Source: Hoeflea sp.
GTDB lineage: Bacteria; Pseudomonadota; Alphaproteobacteria; Rhizobiales; Rhizobiaceae
NCBI RefSeq assembly: GCF_002733955.1
Contig: NZ_NVXQ01000021.1
Span: 186,001 to 250,000 of the forward strand
Direction: 5' to 3'
DNA length: 64,000 nucleotides
The position numbers and the translations under genes were made by a program. Numbering within the stretch: the first letter of the stretch is position 1; the number at the start of each line of letters is the position of its first letter. Below the pieces are notes generated by a model. It was not told where the DNA came from. It made no database searches and saw only the letters and a list, made by a program, of their open reading frames with translations. Below are positions 35,340 to 44,271 of the stretch, piece after piece.

Positions 35340-36317
35340 ATGACAAAGAATGTGCAGAATACGCCAAATACGCCAAATGCGCGAAAGGGCGACCGGTCGC
35401 TCGCCATCGTCGCATACCAGGGCGTTCAGGAGGCCGCGGTGCTGGGGCTGACCGATCTTTTCGACACGGCCAACACGCTCAGTAGGGAGCAGGGCGGTAT
35501 CGTCATCAATGTCGAGGCGATCAGACCGGACAGGATACCGGCGGTTTCGGTTCACTATGATGCCCTGATCGTGCCGCCCAACCGAAGCAATGCCCGTGGT
35601 GAGGCGGACAGCGAATTTCACGCCTGGATCAAGGCGCGGCACCGGGCAGGCACGCTGACGGCGTCCGTCTGCGCGGGTGTGTTCTGGCTCGGGCATGCGG
35701 GCCTGCTGGCGCGCCGGCCGGTCACCACCCACTGGGCGCTGGAAGACGAGGTCCGCGCCGCCTTTCCCGACGCCGACTTGCAGCCGGAGCATCTGTTGAT
35801 CGATGACAGCGACATCATCACCGCCGGCGGCATGATGGCCTGGCTTGATCTGGGCATGTTCTTTGTCGAACGCTGGCAGGGCGTCGAGGTGCTCAGCAAC
35901 ACCGCACGCTACCTGCTGATCGATCCGGGCAAGCGCGAACAGCGCAACTACCGCAGTTTCCGGCCCAATCTCAATCACGGCGACGAGACCGTTCTGGCGC
36001 TGCAGCTCTGGATGGAAGGTCATGTCCAGGATGATCTGGGCGTGGAGGCGCTGGCAGAGCGCAGCAAGCTGTCGGGGCGGACATTCCTGCGCCGCTTCAA
36101 GGCCGCGACCGGGCTCAATCCGAATGCCTATGTCCAGGCTCTACGGGTGGAGAAGGCGCGGGGACTGCTGGAACGGACCCGCGAGCCGGTCGGCGCCGTC
36201 GGCTGGGCCGTGGGCTATCAGGATTTTTCGGCCTTTGGCCGGGTGTTCCGGTCCGTCACCGGACTGACAGCCGCGGAATACCGCCGCCGGTTCAGTGTTC
36301 TGGACGTGCGGGCCTAG
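35340..36317 (+). CDS. GlxA-type AraC family regulator with DJ-1/PfpI-like domain
   Basis: 325 residues. The N-terminal amidotransferase-like domain (about 20-185) has the cysteine in TASVCAGVFWLGHAGLLA, and the C-terminal AraC HTH domain (about 225-320) has LAERSKLSGRTFLRRFKAAT and FSAFGRVFRSVTG. Related regulators control amino-acid derivative catabolism, where the cysteine domain senses ligand rather than hydrolysing it. It is divergent from the isochorismatase-family gene and likely activates it. The start MTKNVQNTPNTPN lies in an unusual short tandem repeat. Confidence 0.88.
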   Translation: MTKNVQNTPNTPNARKGDRSLAIVAYQGVQEAAVLGLTDLFDTANTLSREQGGIVINVEAIRPDRIPAVSVHYDALIVPPNRSNARGEADSEFHAWIKARHRAGTLTASVCAGVFWLGHAGLLARRPVTTHWALEDEVRAAFPDADLQPEHLLIDDSDIITAGGMMAWLDLGMFFVERWQGVEVLSNTARYLLIDPGKREQRNYRSFRPNLNHGDETVLALQLWMEGHVQDDLGVEALAERSKLSGRTFLRRFKAATGLNPNAYVQALRVEKARGLLERTREPVGAVGWAVGYQDFSAFGRVFRSVTGLTAAEYRRRFSVLDVRA

Positions 36318-36400
36318 GTCCGGGACAGATGCGGGCCCAGGTAGGGGCTCAGAAACCAGATTGGTTGCCAGAAGCGTTACCCGGACTGTTCGCAGGTGTT

Positions 36401-36889
36401 TCAGCCTGCCGCGTCCGGTGTGCCGGGCGCCGGCCTGTCCACCGACAGCAGCATCTCGCTTTCAAACGCAATGTGACGCCGCATGGCTTCAAAAAATCCG
36501 CGTAACATATAGCCGACAGCCTCGATGTTGACGTCCGGATCTCCGCTGCCCAGCTGGTTGAGGGTTTCTGTCAGTTCCTCGGCGAAACACTCGTCCTCGC
36601 AGTGCTCGAAGCGCAGGCGGTTGAGGGTCGGCTCGGTTCGTTCGTCGGCTGCACGCTGTTGCGCAATCATCGGGAACACCACCTCTTCCTCGAAACGGTG
36701 AACGCCGCGGATCATCGGGCCAAGTGCGCGGGCCGCATACATGCATTTCTGGCGGTTGACGGCGTCGGGGAGGGAATCGGCGATTTCTTCCAGCCGGTCG
36801 CACAGCAGCAACTGATCCTTGTGCGCCTTGCGCAAGGCGGCAATCGGATCCTCGCCATGCGCCAGCTTGATGGTGGCGTTGTCGGTCAT
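36401..36889 (-). CDS. Hemerythrin-domain protein
   Basis: 162 residues of a four-helix hemerythrin-like fold. The di-iron-type ligands are visible as HKDQ near residue 23, HRFEEEVVFPM (about 64-74), HCEDE (about 95-99) and HIAFE (about 138-142). Family roles are oxygen, nitric oxide or redox sensing and iron storage. It is divergent from ccoN with a FixK box in between (36979-36992), so it may be induced together with the cbb3 oxidase under low oxygen (inference). Confidence 0.85.
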   Translation of the reverse strand: MTDNATIKLAHGEDPIAALRKAHKDQLLLCDRLEEIADSLPDAVNRQKCMYAARALGPMIRGVHRFEEEVVFPMIAQQRAADERTEPTLNRLRFEHCEDECFAEELTETLNQLGSGDPDVNIEAVGYMLRGFFEAMRRHIAFESEMLLSVDRPAPGTPDAAG

Positions 36890-36978
36890 GAGGTCTCATC
36901 CCAGTCAAGGAGCGAAGTTTGTTGTTCGTTTTGTTTCCCTCTTGCTCTCAACGGTAGGTTCGCGGTCGCGCCGCGTCC

Positions 36979-36992
36979 TTGACTTGGATCAA
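36979..36992. promoter_or_regulatory. FixK/FNR-type box upstream of ccoN
   Basis: TTGACTTGGATCAA matches the FixK/FNR consensus TTGAT-N4-ATCAA at 9 of 10 fixed positions. It lies about 123 bases upstream of the ccoN ATG and about 90 bases from the divergent hemerythrin ATG. Control of cco genes by FixK-type regulators under low oxygen is well established in rhizobia. Confidence 0.8.
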
Positions 36993-37114
36993 TGCGAGAT
37001 GATGAGCTGTCTGCGAATTGTGCACCGGTTCGGAGAAGATTCGCGGCCTGTCGCAAGGGGGCAGGCGGCGCGGTTTCTCCGACCCTGTTTCGATACCCCA
37101 GGGGGATACCTAAA

Positions 37115-38737
37115 ATGAAATACACTACCGAAACGATCGCCGTGGGCATCAGCGCCTTCCTGGCGTTGCTCGGCGTGGCTTTCGCCAAGGACGATCAGTT
37201 CGCGGCCCATATGACGGTCCTGTTCTTCGTCCTGCTGGTGAGCACCGTGCTGCTGATGCGGCGGATCAATTTCTCTTCGGCCGCTGCTGTCCAGTCGGCT
37301 GACGACAAGTCAGGCTATTTTGACGAGGTGGTGCGCTACGGCATCATCGCCACCACCTTCTGGGGCATCGTCGGATTTCTGGTCGGCGTCATCGTCGCTT
37401 TCCAGCTCGCCTATCCGGACCTCAACATCGAGCCGTGGTTCAATTTCGGACGCACCCGTCCGCTCCACACCTCGGCGGTGATTTTTGCGTTTGGCGGCAA
37501 CGCGCTGATCGCGACATCGTTTTACGTGGTCCAGCGCACCTCCCGCGCGCGGCTGTTTGGCGGCGATCTGGGCTGGTTCGTGTTCTGGGGCTACCAGCTG
37601 TTCATCGTCATGGCGGCAACCGGCTATCTGCTGGGCATCACCCAGGGCCGGGAATATGCCGAGCCGGAATGGTATGTCGACCTGTGGCTGACGGTCGTCT
37701 GGGTGGCCTATCTGATCACCTTCCTGGGCACGATCATCAAGCGCAAGGAGCCGCATATCTATGTGGCCAACTGGTTCTACCTGGCCTTCATCGTCACCAT
37801 CGCGATGCTGCATATCGTCAACAACCTGGCGGTTCCGGTGTCGTTCCTCGGGGTCAAGAGCTACTCGGCCTTTGCCGGGGTGCAGGATGCGCTGACACAA
37901 TGGTGGTACGGCCATAACGCGGTCGGGTTCTTCCTCACCGCCGGCTTCCTGGGCATGATGTACTACTTCATTCCCAAGCAGGCCAACCGCCCGGTCTATT
38001 CCTACCGGCTGTCGATCATCCACTTCTGGGCGCTGATCTTCCTCTATATCTGGGCCGGTCCGCACCATCTGCACTACACGGCGCTGCCCGACTGGGCGCA
38101 GACGCTCGGGATGGTGTTCTCGATCATGCTGTGGATGCCTTCCTGGGGCGGAATGATCAACGGTCTGATGACGCTGTCGGGCGCCTGGGACAAGATCCGC
38201 ACCGATCCGATCATCCGGATGATGGTGATCGCGGTGGCGTTTTACGGCATGTCGACCTTCGAAGGTCCGATGATGTCGATCAAGGCGGTGAACTCCTTGA
38301 GCCACTACACCGACTGGACCATCGGTCACGTGCACTCCGGTGCTCTGGGCTGGGTCGGCATGATCTCGTTCGGCGCGATCTACTACCTGGTGCCGAAACT
38401 GTGGAACCGTCCGCGGCTCTACTCCATGCGCCTGGTCAACTGGCACTTCTGGCTCGCCACGCTCGGCATCGTTGTCTACGCGGCGGTGCTGTGGGTTGCC
38501 GGTATCCAGCAGGGGCTGATGTGGCGTGAATACAATGATCAGGGCTTCCTGGTCTATTCCTTCGCCGAATCCGTGGCGGCCATGTTCCCCTACTACCTGC
38601 TGCGCGCCATTGGCGGCCTGATGTACCTGGCCGGCGGCATCATCATGGGATGGAACGTGTACATGACCATCCGCGGGCATGAGCGCGACGAGGTCCCGAT
38701 TCCGGGCAGCGAACCCGCCATGCAGCCGGCAGAGTAA
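37115..38737 (+). CDS. ccoN: Cytochrome c oxidase cbb3-type, catalytic subunit I
   Basis: 540 residues, about 12 membrane helices. Haem and Cu ligand regions typical of CcoN are visible: [19 protein letters not shown] (about 116-134), [34 protein letters not shown] (about 313-327) and [17 protein letters not shown] (about 396-412). It reduces oxygen to water with high affinity and pumps protons. First gene of ccoNOQP. AGGGGG upstream supports the ATG at 37115. Confidence 0.96.
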   Translation: MKYTTETIAVGISAFLALLGVAFAKDDQFAAHMTVLFFVLLVSTVLLMRRINFSSAAAVQSADDKSGYFDEVVRYGIIATTFWGIVGFLVGVIVAFQLAYPDLNIEPWFNFGRTRPLHTSAVIFAFGGNALIATSFYVVQRTSRARLFGGDLGWFVFWGYQLFIVMAATGYLLGITQGREYAEPEWYVDLWLTVVWVAYLITFLGTIIKRKEPHIYVANWFYLAFIVTIAMLHIVNNLAVPVSFLGVKSYSAFAGVQDALTQWWYGHNAVGFFLTAGFLGMMYYFIPKQANRPVYSYRLSIIHFWALIFLYIWAGPHHLHYTALPDWAQTLGMVFSIMLWMPSWGGMINGLMTLSGAWDKIRTDPIIRMMVIAVAFYGMSTFEGPMMSIKAVNSLSHYTDWTIGHVHSGALGWVGMISFGAIYYLVPKLWNRPRLYSMRLVNWHFWLATLGIVVYAAVLWVAGIQQGLMWREYNDQGFLVYSFAESVAAMFPYYLLRAIGGLMYLAGGIIMGWNVYMTIRGHERDEVPIPGSEPAMQPAE

Positions 38738-38749
38738 GGAGAGAGACCC

Positions 38750-39481
38750 ATGTCACTGTTAGATAAACACGGTATCATCGAGCGCAACGCAACGCTGCTT
38801 CTGGTCGGCTCTCTCGTGGTGGTCTCCATCGGCGGCATCGTCGAGATCGCACCGCTGTTCTACCTCGAGAACACGATCGAGAAAGTGGAGGGGATGCGTC
38901 CCTACACGCCGCTGGAGCTTGCCGGTCGCAACATCTATATCCGCGAAGGCTGCTATACCTGCCACAGCCAGATGATCCGTCCGTTCCGCGACGAGGTCGA
39001 ACGCTATGGCCATTACAGCCTTGCGGCGGAATCGATGTATGACCATCCGTTCCAGTGGGGATCGAAGCGCACGGGGCCCGACCTCGCCCGCGTCGGTGAC
39101 CGCTACTCGAACGAATGGCATGTGGAGCACCTCAAGGAGCCTCGCTCGGTGGTGCCTGAATCGATCATGCCGAGCTATTCGTTCCTGGCGACGACACCGC
39201 TCAAGGTGGCCAATGTCACGGCTGACCTGACGGCCAACCTGGCCGTGGGTGTGCCCTACACCGAGGACATGATTGCCAATGCCAAGGCCGACCTGATGGC
39301 GCAGTCGGACCCCGAAGCGGATACGTCGGGTCTCGAAGAGCGCTATCCGAAGGCCAAGCTCGGCGATTTCGACGGCGATCCCTCCGTGGTCACCGAGATG
39401 GATGCGCTGGTGTCCTATCTGCAGATGCTTGGCACGCTGGTCGATTTCTCGACCTACGACGAAGCATCCGGCTACCGGTAA
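38750..39481 (+). CDS. ccoO: cbb3-type cytochrome c oxidase subunit II (mono-haem cytochrome c)
   Basis: 243 residues. One N-terminal membrane anchor (about 15-37) and a single haem c site CYTCH (about 68-72, in [15 protein letters not shown]) face the periplasm. A methionine ligand is in [10 protein letters not shown]. It carries electrons toward CcoN. It starts 12 bases after ccoN. Confidence 0.96.
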   Translation: MSLLDKHGIIERNATLLLVGSLVVVSIGGIVEIAPLFYLENTIEKVEGMRPYTPLELAGRNIYIREGCYTCHSQMIRPFRDEVERYGHYSLAAESMYDHPFQWGSKRTGPDLARVGDRYSNEWHVEHLKEPRSVVPESIMPSYSFLATTPLKVANVTADLTANLAVGVPYTEDMIANAKADLMAQSDPEADTSGLEERYPKAKLGDFDGDPSVVTEMDALVSYLQMLGTLVDFSTYDEASGYR

Positions 39482-39495
39482 GAAAGGTCTGAGCA

Positions 39496-39648
39496 ATGGA
39501 AACCTACACTGCAATGCGCCACTTCGCCGACAGCTGGGGACTTGTCTTCATGTTCGTCGTTTTCGTCGGCGTCGTGCTTTTCATGTTCCGTCCCGGGGCA
39601 AAGAAGTCAGCCGACGAGGCTGCGCAAATTCCGCTGAAGGAGGACTGA
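39496..39648 (+). CDS. ccoQ: cbb3-type cytochrome oxidase subunit CcoQ
   Basis: 50 residues, starting METYTAMRHFADSWG, with one hydrophobic helix (about 15-32) followed by RPGAKKSADEAAQIPLKED. Size, single helix and place between ccoO and ccoP identify CcoQ, which stabilises the oxidase complex. Confidence 0.92.
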   Translation: METYTAMRHFADSWGLVFMFVVFVGVVLFMFRPGAKKSADEAAQIPLKED

Positions 39649-39651
39649 GAC

Positions 39652-40515
39652 ATGTCCGAGAAACACGTTGATGAAGTCTCCGGTGTCGCCACCACCGGTC
39701 ATGAGTGGGACGGCATTCGAGAACTCGACAATCCAATGCCGCGCTGGTGGCTGTGGACGTTCTACGCCACCATCATCTGGGCCATCGGTTACGTGATTGC
39801 CTATCCGGCAATCCCGCTGATCAACGGCGCAACCCCGGGACTGCTGGGCTATTCCAGCCGCGCCGAGGTGGTTGCCGAACTGGCAGAGGCACAGATCGCG
39901 CAAGGCACGCTGCTGGAAAAGGTTGCCGCGACTCCCCTCGACGAGATCGCGTCCGATCCAGAACTGCTGCAATTCGCCATTGCCGGCGGCTCCTCGGCCT
40001 TCAAGGTCAATTGCGCCCAGTGTCATGGCTCCGGTGCAGCCGGCTCTGCCGGTTACCCCAACCTCAATGATGATGACTGGCTCTGGGGCGGGTCGATCGA
40101 TGAGATCTATCTGACGATTGCCCACGGCATCCGCTATGAGGGTGACGACGACACCCGCTACTCGGAAATGCCGGCTTTCGGCGACATGCTGGAAACCACG
40201 CAGATCAACGAGGTTGCAGCCTATGTGGTGAGCCTGAGCGACACGCCACGTGATCCGGCCATGGTCGAGCCCGGGAAGGTGATCTACGCGGAAAACTGCG
40301 CCGCCTGCCATGGTGACAATGGCGAAGGCATCACCGATTTCGGTGCCCCGCGGCTGTCGGACGGCATCTGGCTCAAGGGCTCGACCGAAGCGCAGATTGC
40401 CCAGCAGATCCGCAATCCCAAGCATGGCGCCATGCCGGCCTGGATCGGCCGCCTCGGCGCGCCGACGATCAAGCAGCTGGCTGTCTATGTGCACACGCTG
40501 GGCGGTGGCCAGTAG
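39652..40515 (+). CDS. ccoP: cbb3-type cytochrome c oxidase subunit III (di-haem cytochrome c)
   Basis: 287 residues. Conserved N-terminal DGIRELDNPMPRWWLW (about 19-34) followed by one membrane helix, then two cytochrome c domains with CAQCH (about 121) and CAACH (about 216). Methionine ligands lie in SEMPAFG and GAMPAW. It accepts electrons from cytochrome c. It starts 3 bases after ccoQ and is followed by a strong terminator. Confidence 0.96.
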   Translation: MSEKHVDEVSGVATTGHEWDGIRELDNPMPRWWLWTFYATIIWAIGYVIAYPAIPLINGATPGLLGYSSRAEVVAELAEAQIAQGTLLEKVAATPLDEIASDPELLQFAIAGGSSAFKVNCAQCHGSGAAGSAGYPNLNDDDWLWGGSIDEIYLTIAHGIRYEGDDDTRYSEMPAFGDMLETTQINEVAAYVVSLSDTPRDPAMVEPGKVIYAENCAACHGDNGEGITDFGAPRLSDGIWLKGSTEAQIAQQIRNPKHGAMPAWIGRLGAPTIKQLAVYVHTLGGGQ

Positions 40516-40558
40516 GAACAGCCTGGTCCTCCGCCACAGGACTTGCCGAATGCAAGCA

Positions 40559-40590
40559 AACCCCGCCGGATCGACGTCCGGCGGGGTTTG
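40559..40590 (+). terminator. Intrinsic terminator after ccoNOQP
   Basis: CCCCGCCGGA (40561-40570) pairs perfectly with TCCGGCGGGG (40577-40586) around a 6-base loop, flanked by AAA on the left and TTT on the right. It lies 43 bases after the ccoP stop and closes the ccoNOQP operon. Confidence 0.85.
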
Positions 40591-40742
40591 TCGTTGAGGA
40601 GTGGACACACGGTGATGTGGGCGCAGGTTACATGCACATTACGCCGGCCATCATTACCCGTGATGCGTGCTCAGCTCTTGCTATTTGCGAAGAGGTCAAA
40701 TCTATTCTGTGTCATTCTCAAGGGGTGCAGGAAGGCGGTTTG

Positions 40743-42050
40743 ATGGCTGAAGTGAGCGAACGGATGCGCGATGCGTTTGAAGCGGTTGCCATCGACGATG
40801 AAGGCCGGGCGTGCAGGGACATACCTGACTCCGTCTGTCGCGAAGAGCCGCGGAATTTCTTCATTCATGCCGGCTCACTGGCGCTCACCAAATCCTCCGA
40901 CGGGCTGATTGATCCAAAACTCGTGCTCAGCTGGCTGCTGACGGAACTTGCTGCGCCCGTGTTCCTTGTCGGTCTTCTGGTGCCTGTCCGCGAAGCCGGG
41001 GCCCTGTTGCCGCAAATCTTCACGGCCGGCACCATCAGACGGTTCCCGGTGCGCAAATGGGTCTGGGTGCTGGGCAGCCTGATACAGGGGCTGGCGGCAG
41101 CATCGATTGCCGTTTGCGCGCTGACGCTGGAAGGTGCCGCCGCGGGCTGGGCCATCGTCCTGTCCCTCGCGGTTCTGGCGATCGCGCGCAGCATCTGTTC
41201 GGTTTCCTACAAGGACGTGCTGGGAAAAACCGTGTCAAAATCCACCCGCGGCACTGCAACAGGGCTGGCAGGATCTCTGGCAGCCACGGTCACGATCGTT
41301 TACGCGATCCTGCTGATCACCGGGTTTGTGCCGAGAATGACCCTGGTTGTTGGCGGCCTGTTTGTCGCGGCGGCCTGCTGGCTGATCGCCGCACTGGTCT
41401 TTTCCACTCTTTTCGAAGAGGCCGGCGCCACCCAGGGCGGCGAAAATGCCTTCAAATCGGCAATTGCCGATCTGCAATATCTGTCATCCGATCCGCAGCT
41501 TCGCCGTTTCATCATCGTCCGGGGACTTCTGACCACCACCGCACTGGCGCCACCTTTCATGATCGCTGCGGCAAGCAAGGCCGGCGAAGGCGGCTTCGAG
41601 GGGCTCGGTTATCTTGTTCTGGCATCGGCTTTTGCGGGCCTTGTCAGCGCCTATGTCTGGGGACGGCTGGCTGACCGATCCAGCCGCAAGGTTCTCCTGA
41701 TCGCATCGCTGTTGTCGATGGTGGTGCTGGCGCTGAGCTTCTGGTTCTCGCTCACCGGGTGGTTGTCGACGCCCCTGGTCCTTCCGGTGCTGCTTTTTTC
41801 CATCATGATTGCGTATCAGGGCGTGCGGCTTGGGCGTTCCACCCATTTGACGGATATGGCAACCGCCGACACACGCGCCGCCTACACGGCGCTGTCAAAC
41901 ACGATCATCGGTATCGTTCTGTTCGCCGGTGGGGTTTTCAGCCTCATCGCGGAATTTTTCGGCATTTCCGTTGTTCTAATCACAATGGCACTCATGTGTG
42001 CCGCGGCAATCCCCATGGCTCTGGGCCTTGAAGAGGTGCAGTCGGAGTAG
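40743..42050 (+). CDS. MFS-like membrane transporter
   Basis: 435 residues with about 10-12 hydrophobic helices. An MFS loop motif is recognisable in WGRLADRSSRKVLLIASLLS (about 305-324). The first 40 residues are soluble and acidic. AAGG upstream supports the ATG. I do not recognise the substrate. It lies between the ccoNOQP terminator and the DUF4198/HupE pair, in the gap that splits the cco cluster; no known cco accessory gene is of this type. Confidence 0.75.
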   Translation: MAEVSERMRDAFEAVAIDDEGRACRDIPDSVCREEPRNFFIHAGSLALTKSSDGLIDPKLVLSWLLTELAAPVFLVGLLVPVREAGALLPQIFTAGTIRRFPVRKWVWVLGSLIQGLAAASIAVCALTLEGAAAGWAIVLSLAVLAIARSICSVSYKDVLGKTVSKSTRGTATGLAGSLAATVTIVYAILLITGFVPRMTLVVGGLFVAAACWLIAALVFSTLFEEAGATQGGENAFKSAIADLQYLSSDPQLRRFIIVRGLLTTTALAPPFMIAAASKAGEGGFEGLGYLVLASAFAGLVSAYVWGRLADRSSRKVLLIASLLSMVVLALSFWFSLTGWLSTPLVLPVLLFSIMIAYQGVRLGRSTHLTDMATADTRAAYTALSNTIIGIVLFAGGVFSLIAEFFGISVVLITMALMCAAAIPMALGLEEVQSE

Positions 42051-42101
42051 GAGATTGGCAGACTCGCCTGAAGCCACGCTTTCGTGTTCGCAGCGCTCGT
42101 C

Positions 42102-42929
42102 TCACTCCACCCCGAAAGTCAGCGACGCCCAGTAACTCTGCCAGTCGGCATTCCGGTCCGCAGGCGCCTCGATCATGTGGACACTCGCCGCCATGTAGGG
42201 TCCGGTCGCAGAAAGGGTGAAGCGGGCGCGGCCATCCGCGTCGGTGCGGGCGAGGGTTCTTGTGCCGGAGTCCGGGGTCTCGCCCTTGCTGAACAGCGCC
42301 ACCTGGGTGTCCGCCAGCGGTTCGCCCTCCCACAACAGGGTGAAGCTCATATCCGTGCCGGGCTTGATGCTTATCGGGTTTTCACCCGCAACAAGCTCAA
42401 GCCGCATGCCGGTGGCGCGGTCCTGATCTCCGGACGCATCGCCGACCGCGACAAGCGTCTTGGCGCATCTTGTGTAGAGCTCGCGGATGTCGTCGCGCGG
42501 AAGGCCGCGGGCGTCGTGAAGGGCGGGGATTGCAGTCAGGCCCTCCATGTCGAGATACTCGGCGAATTTGTCCCAATCCCTGAAACGGATGCGCTCGCCG
42601 GCGGAGACATAGGTGAATATGTTGAGGCCTTCGGAACGGGGCGCCAGCTGCAAGGCCGGAAGATCTCCGGTCGTGCCGTCGACGTCGCTTTCGCCGAGCC
42701 TGTCATAGCTCTTGAACGCTGAAAACCGGGCCGGGATGTAAGGGAAGGCATCGCCCTTGAAATCCTGGCCGACGCGGAGATCAGCCTTGATTTCGGTTTC
42801 CATGCTGACGGAGAAATCATCGGGTTCGATCCAGAATTCATGGGCCGAGGCTGGACTAATGGCCAGCAGCGCGCCAATTATTGCCCATGCGTAACCGAGG
42901 CCTGGTCTTTGGCTTGCCTGTCGTTCCAT
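42102..42929 (-). CDS. DUF4198-domain periplasmic protein
   Basis: 275 residues. A signal peptide (MERQASQRPG ... ISPASA) is followed at once by HEFWIEP, the typical start of mature DUF4198 proteins, whose N-terminal histidine may bind metal. Ig-like C-terminal stretch: LLWEGEPLADTQVALF and TDADGRARFTL. Relatives of this domain occur with nickel and cobalt uptake genes. Divergent from the HupE-like gene with only 29 bases between starts, suggesting a joint metal-related role (inference). Confidence 0.78.
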   Translation of the reverse strand: MERQASQRPGLGYAWAIIGALLAISPASAHEFWIEPDDFSVSMETEIKADLRVGQDFKGDAFPYIPARFSAFKSYDRLGESDVDGTTGDLPALQLAPRSEGLNIFTYVSAGERIRFRDWDKFAEYLDMEGLTAIPALHDARGLPRDDIRELYTRCAKTLVAVGDASGDQDRATGMRLELVAGENPISIKPGTDMSFTLLWEGEPLADTQVALFSKGETPDSGTRTLARTDADGRARFTLSATGPYMAASVHMIEAPADRNADWQSYWASLTFGVE

Positions 42930-42958
42930 GAAATTTTTCTCCCAAGTGGCTTTTGAAG

Positions 42959-44116
42959 ATGAAGATGTTCTCCCGCTCGATAAATCAAGTGCTTGCCGGC
43001 CTGGTTTTTGCCGTGATGGTGGTTTCCGGCTCCTCTTCACCTGGCCACGCGCATGAAATCCGCCCGGCGATCGTCGATCTGGAGTTTGTTGGCGACGGCA
43101 GGGTTCAACTGGACATGTCGCTGATCCTGGAAGCGGCGCTGGCGGAGATCGGGGCCGAACATGGTGATACGGATGAGAGTCCGAATGCGCAGAAATACGA
43201 TCAGTTGCGGCTCATGGACGAGGCGGATCTGGCGATCGAGTTCGAACGGTTCGAAGCGCGGTTTCTCAACGGCGTCACGCTGAGCGCGGACGGGGCCAAA
43301 ATACCGCTCGAAGTTGATAAGATCGAACTCGATCCGGTCGGCGATACCGATTTCGCGCGGCTGAGCCGGTTGACGCTGTCAGGCCAATTGCCGCTCAATG
43401 CCGTAAACGTGGAGTTCTCGTTCAATCCGTCCTTCGGCCCGAGCGTCATACGGGTGCCGGACGGGAATGGCGAGTTCAGCTATTCGAACTATCTCGAAAA
43501 TGGCGGTCCCAGCGAGCCGATCCCGGTCGAAGGCGGGCTTAGCATGAGTGCCGGCGAGGTATTTGTCGATTATATCGGCATCGGATTCACGCATATCGTC
43601 CCCAAGGGGCTCGATCACATTCTGTTCGTCGTCGGGCTGTTTTTGCTGTCGCCACGTCTCAAGCCGCTGCTCATCCAGATCACCTCTTTCACGATCGCGC
43701 ATTCGGTGACCCTGGCGCTGGCCATGCTCGGCATCATCTCCGCGCCGGCAAGCATTGTCGAGCCGCTGATTGCCGCCTCGATTGTCTTCATCGCGGTGGA
43801 GAACCTCGTGACCAACCGGCTCAGCCCCTGGCGGCCGTTTGTCGTTTTCGGCTTCGGGTTGCTGCACGGGCTTGGTTTTGCCGGGGTGCTGACCGAGTTC
43901 GGCCTGTCGCCAACGCATTTTGTCAGCGGTCTGATCGGCTTCAATGTCGGGGTCGAAGTGGGACAGCTGGCGGTGGTGGCCGCCTGTTACGCGCTGTTCG
44001 GTGCCTGGTTTTCCGACAAGAGCTGGTATCGCGCCCGCGTCACCGTGCCGATGTCACTGGCGATTGCCTTGGTCGCGGTATGGTGGTTTGCCGAGCGCAC
44101 CGGAATGGTGGCCTGA
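42959..44116 (+). CDS. HupE/UreJ-family membrane protein
   Basis: 385 residues. A signal peptide ends GHAHEIRPA; an extracytoplasmic domain follows (about 33-205), then about six membrane helices with the HupE/UreJ features HIVPKGLDHILFVVGLFLLS (about 220-239), TIAHSVTLALA and FGLLHGLGFAGVL. HupE and UreJ proteins are secondary Ni/Co permeases in characterised cases; the histidines line the path. ATGs at 42959 and 42965 are both possible starts. It probably imports a transition metal (inference). It lies just upstream of ccoG. Confidence 0.82.
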   Translation: MKMFSRSINQVLAGLVFAVMVVSGSSSPGHAHEIRPAIVDLEFVGDGRVQLDMSLILEAALAEIGAEHGDTDESPNAQKYDQLRLMDEADLAIEFERFEARFLNGVTLSADGAKIPLEVDKIELDPVGDTDFARLSRLTLSGQLPLNAVNVEFSFNPSFGPSVIRVPDGNGEFSYSNYLENGGPSEPIPVEGGLSMSAGEVFVDYIGIGFTHIVPKGLDHILFVVGLFLLSPRLKPLLIQITSFTIAHSVTLALAMLGIISAPASIVEPLIAASIVFIAVENLVTNRLSPWRPFVVFGFGLLHGLGFAGVLTEFGLSPTHFVSGLIGFNVGVEVGQLAVVAACYALFGAWFSDKSWYRARVTVPMSLAIALVAVWWFAERTGMVA

Positions 44117-44205
44117 CACCGCAGAGCAGGTCTGGAAAAGCAGGGCAGGGTGCGCGGCAAAGCGGCTGAGATCGGCCGCAGCTGTGCGAGCGGGCAGTCG
44201 GGGAT

Positions 44206-44219
44206 TGATCTTGATCAAG
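44206..44219. promoter_or_regulatory. Perfect FixK/FNR-type box upstream of ccoG
   Basis: TTGATCTTGATCAA matches the FixK/FNR consensus TTGAT-N4-ATCAA at all fixed positions. A class II promoter centred here would start transcription near 44254, which puts the ATG at 44272, not the in-frame ATG at 44224, as the ccoG start. It gives ccoGHIS its own low-oxygen promoter. Confidence 0.85.
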
Positions 44220-44271
44220 GCATATGGAAAGTCTCGGATGCATTGTGCGGTCCAATTCAATGGTGCCCCAG

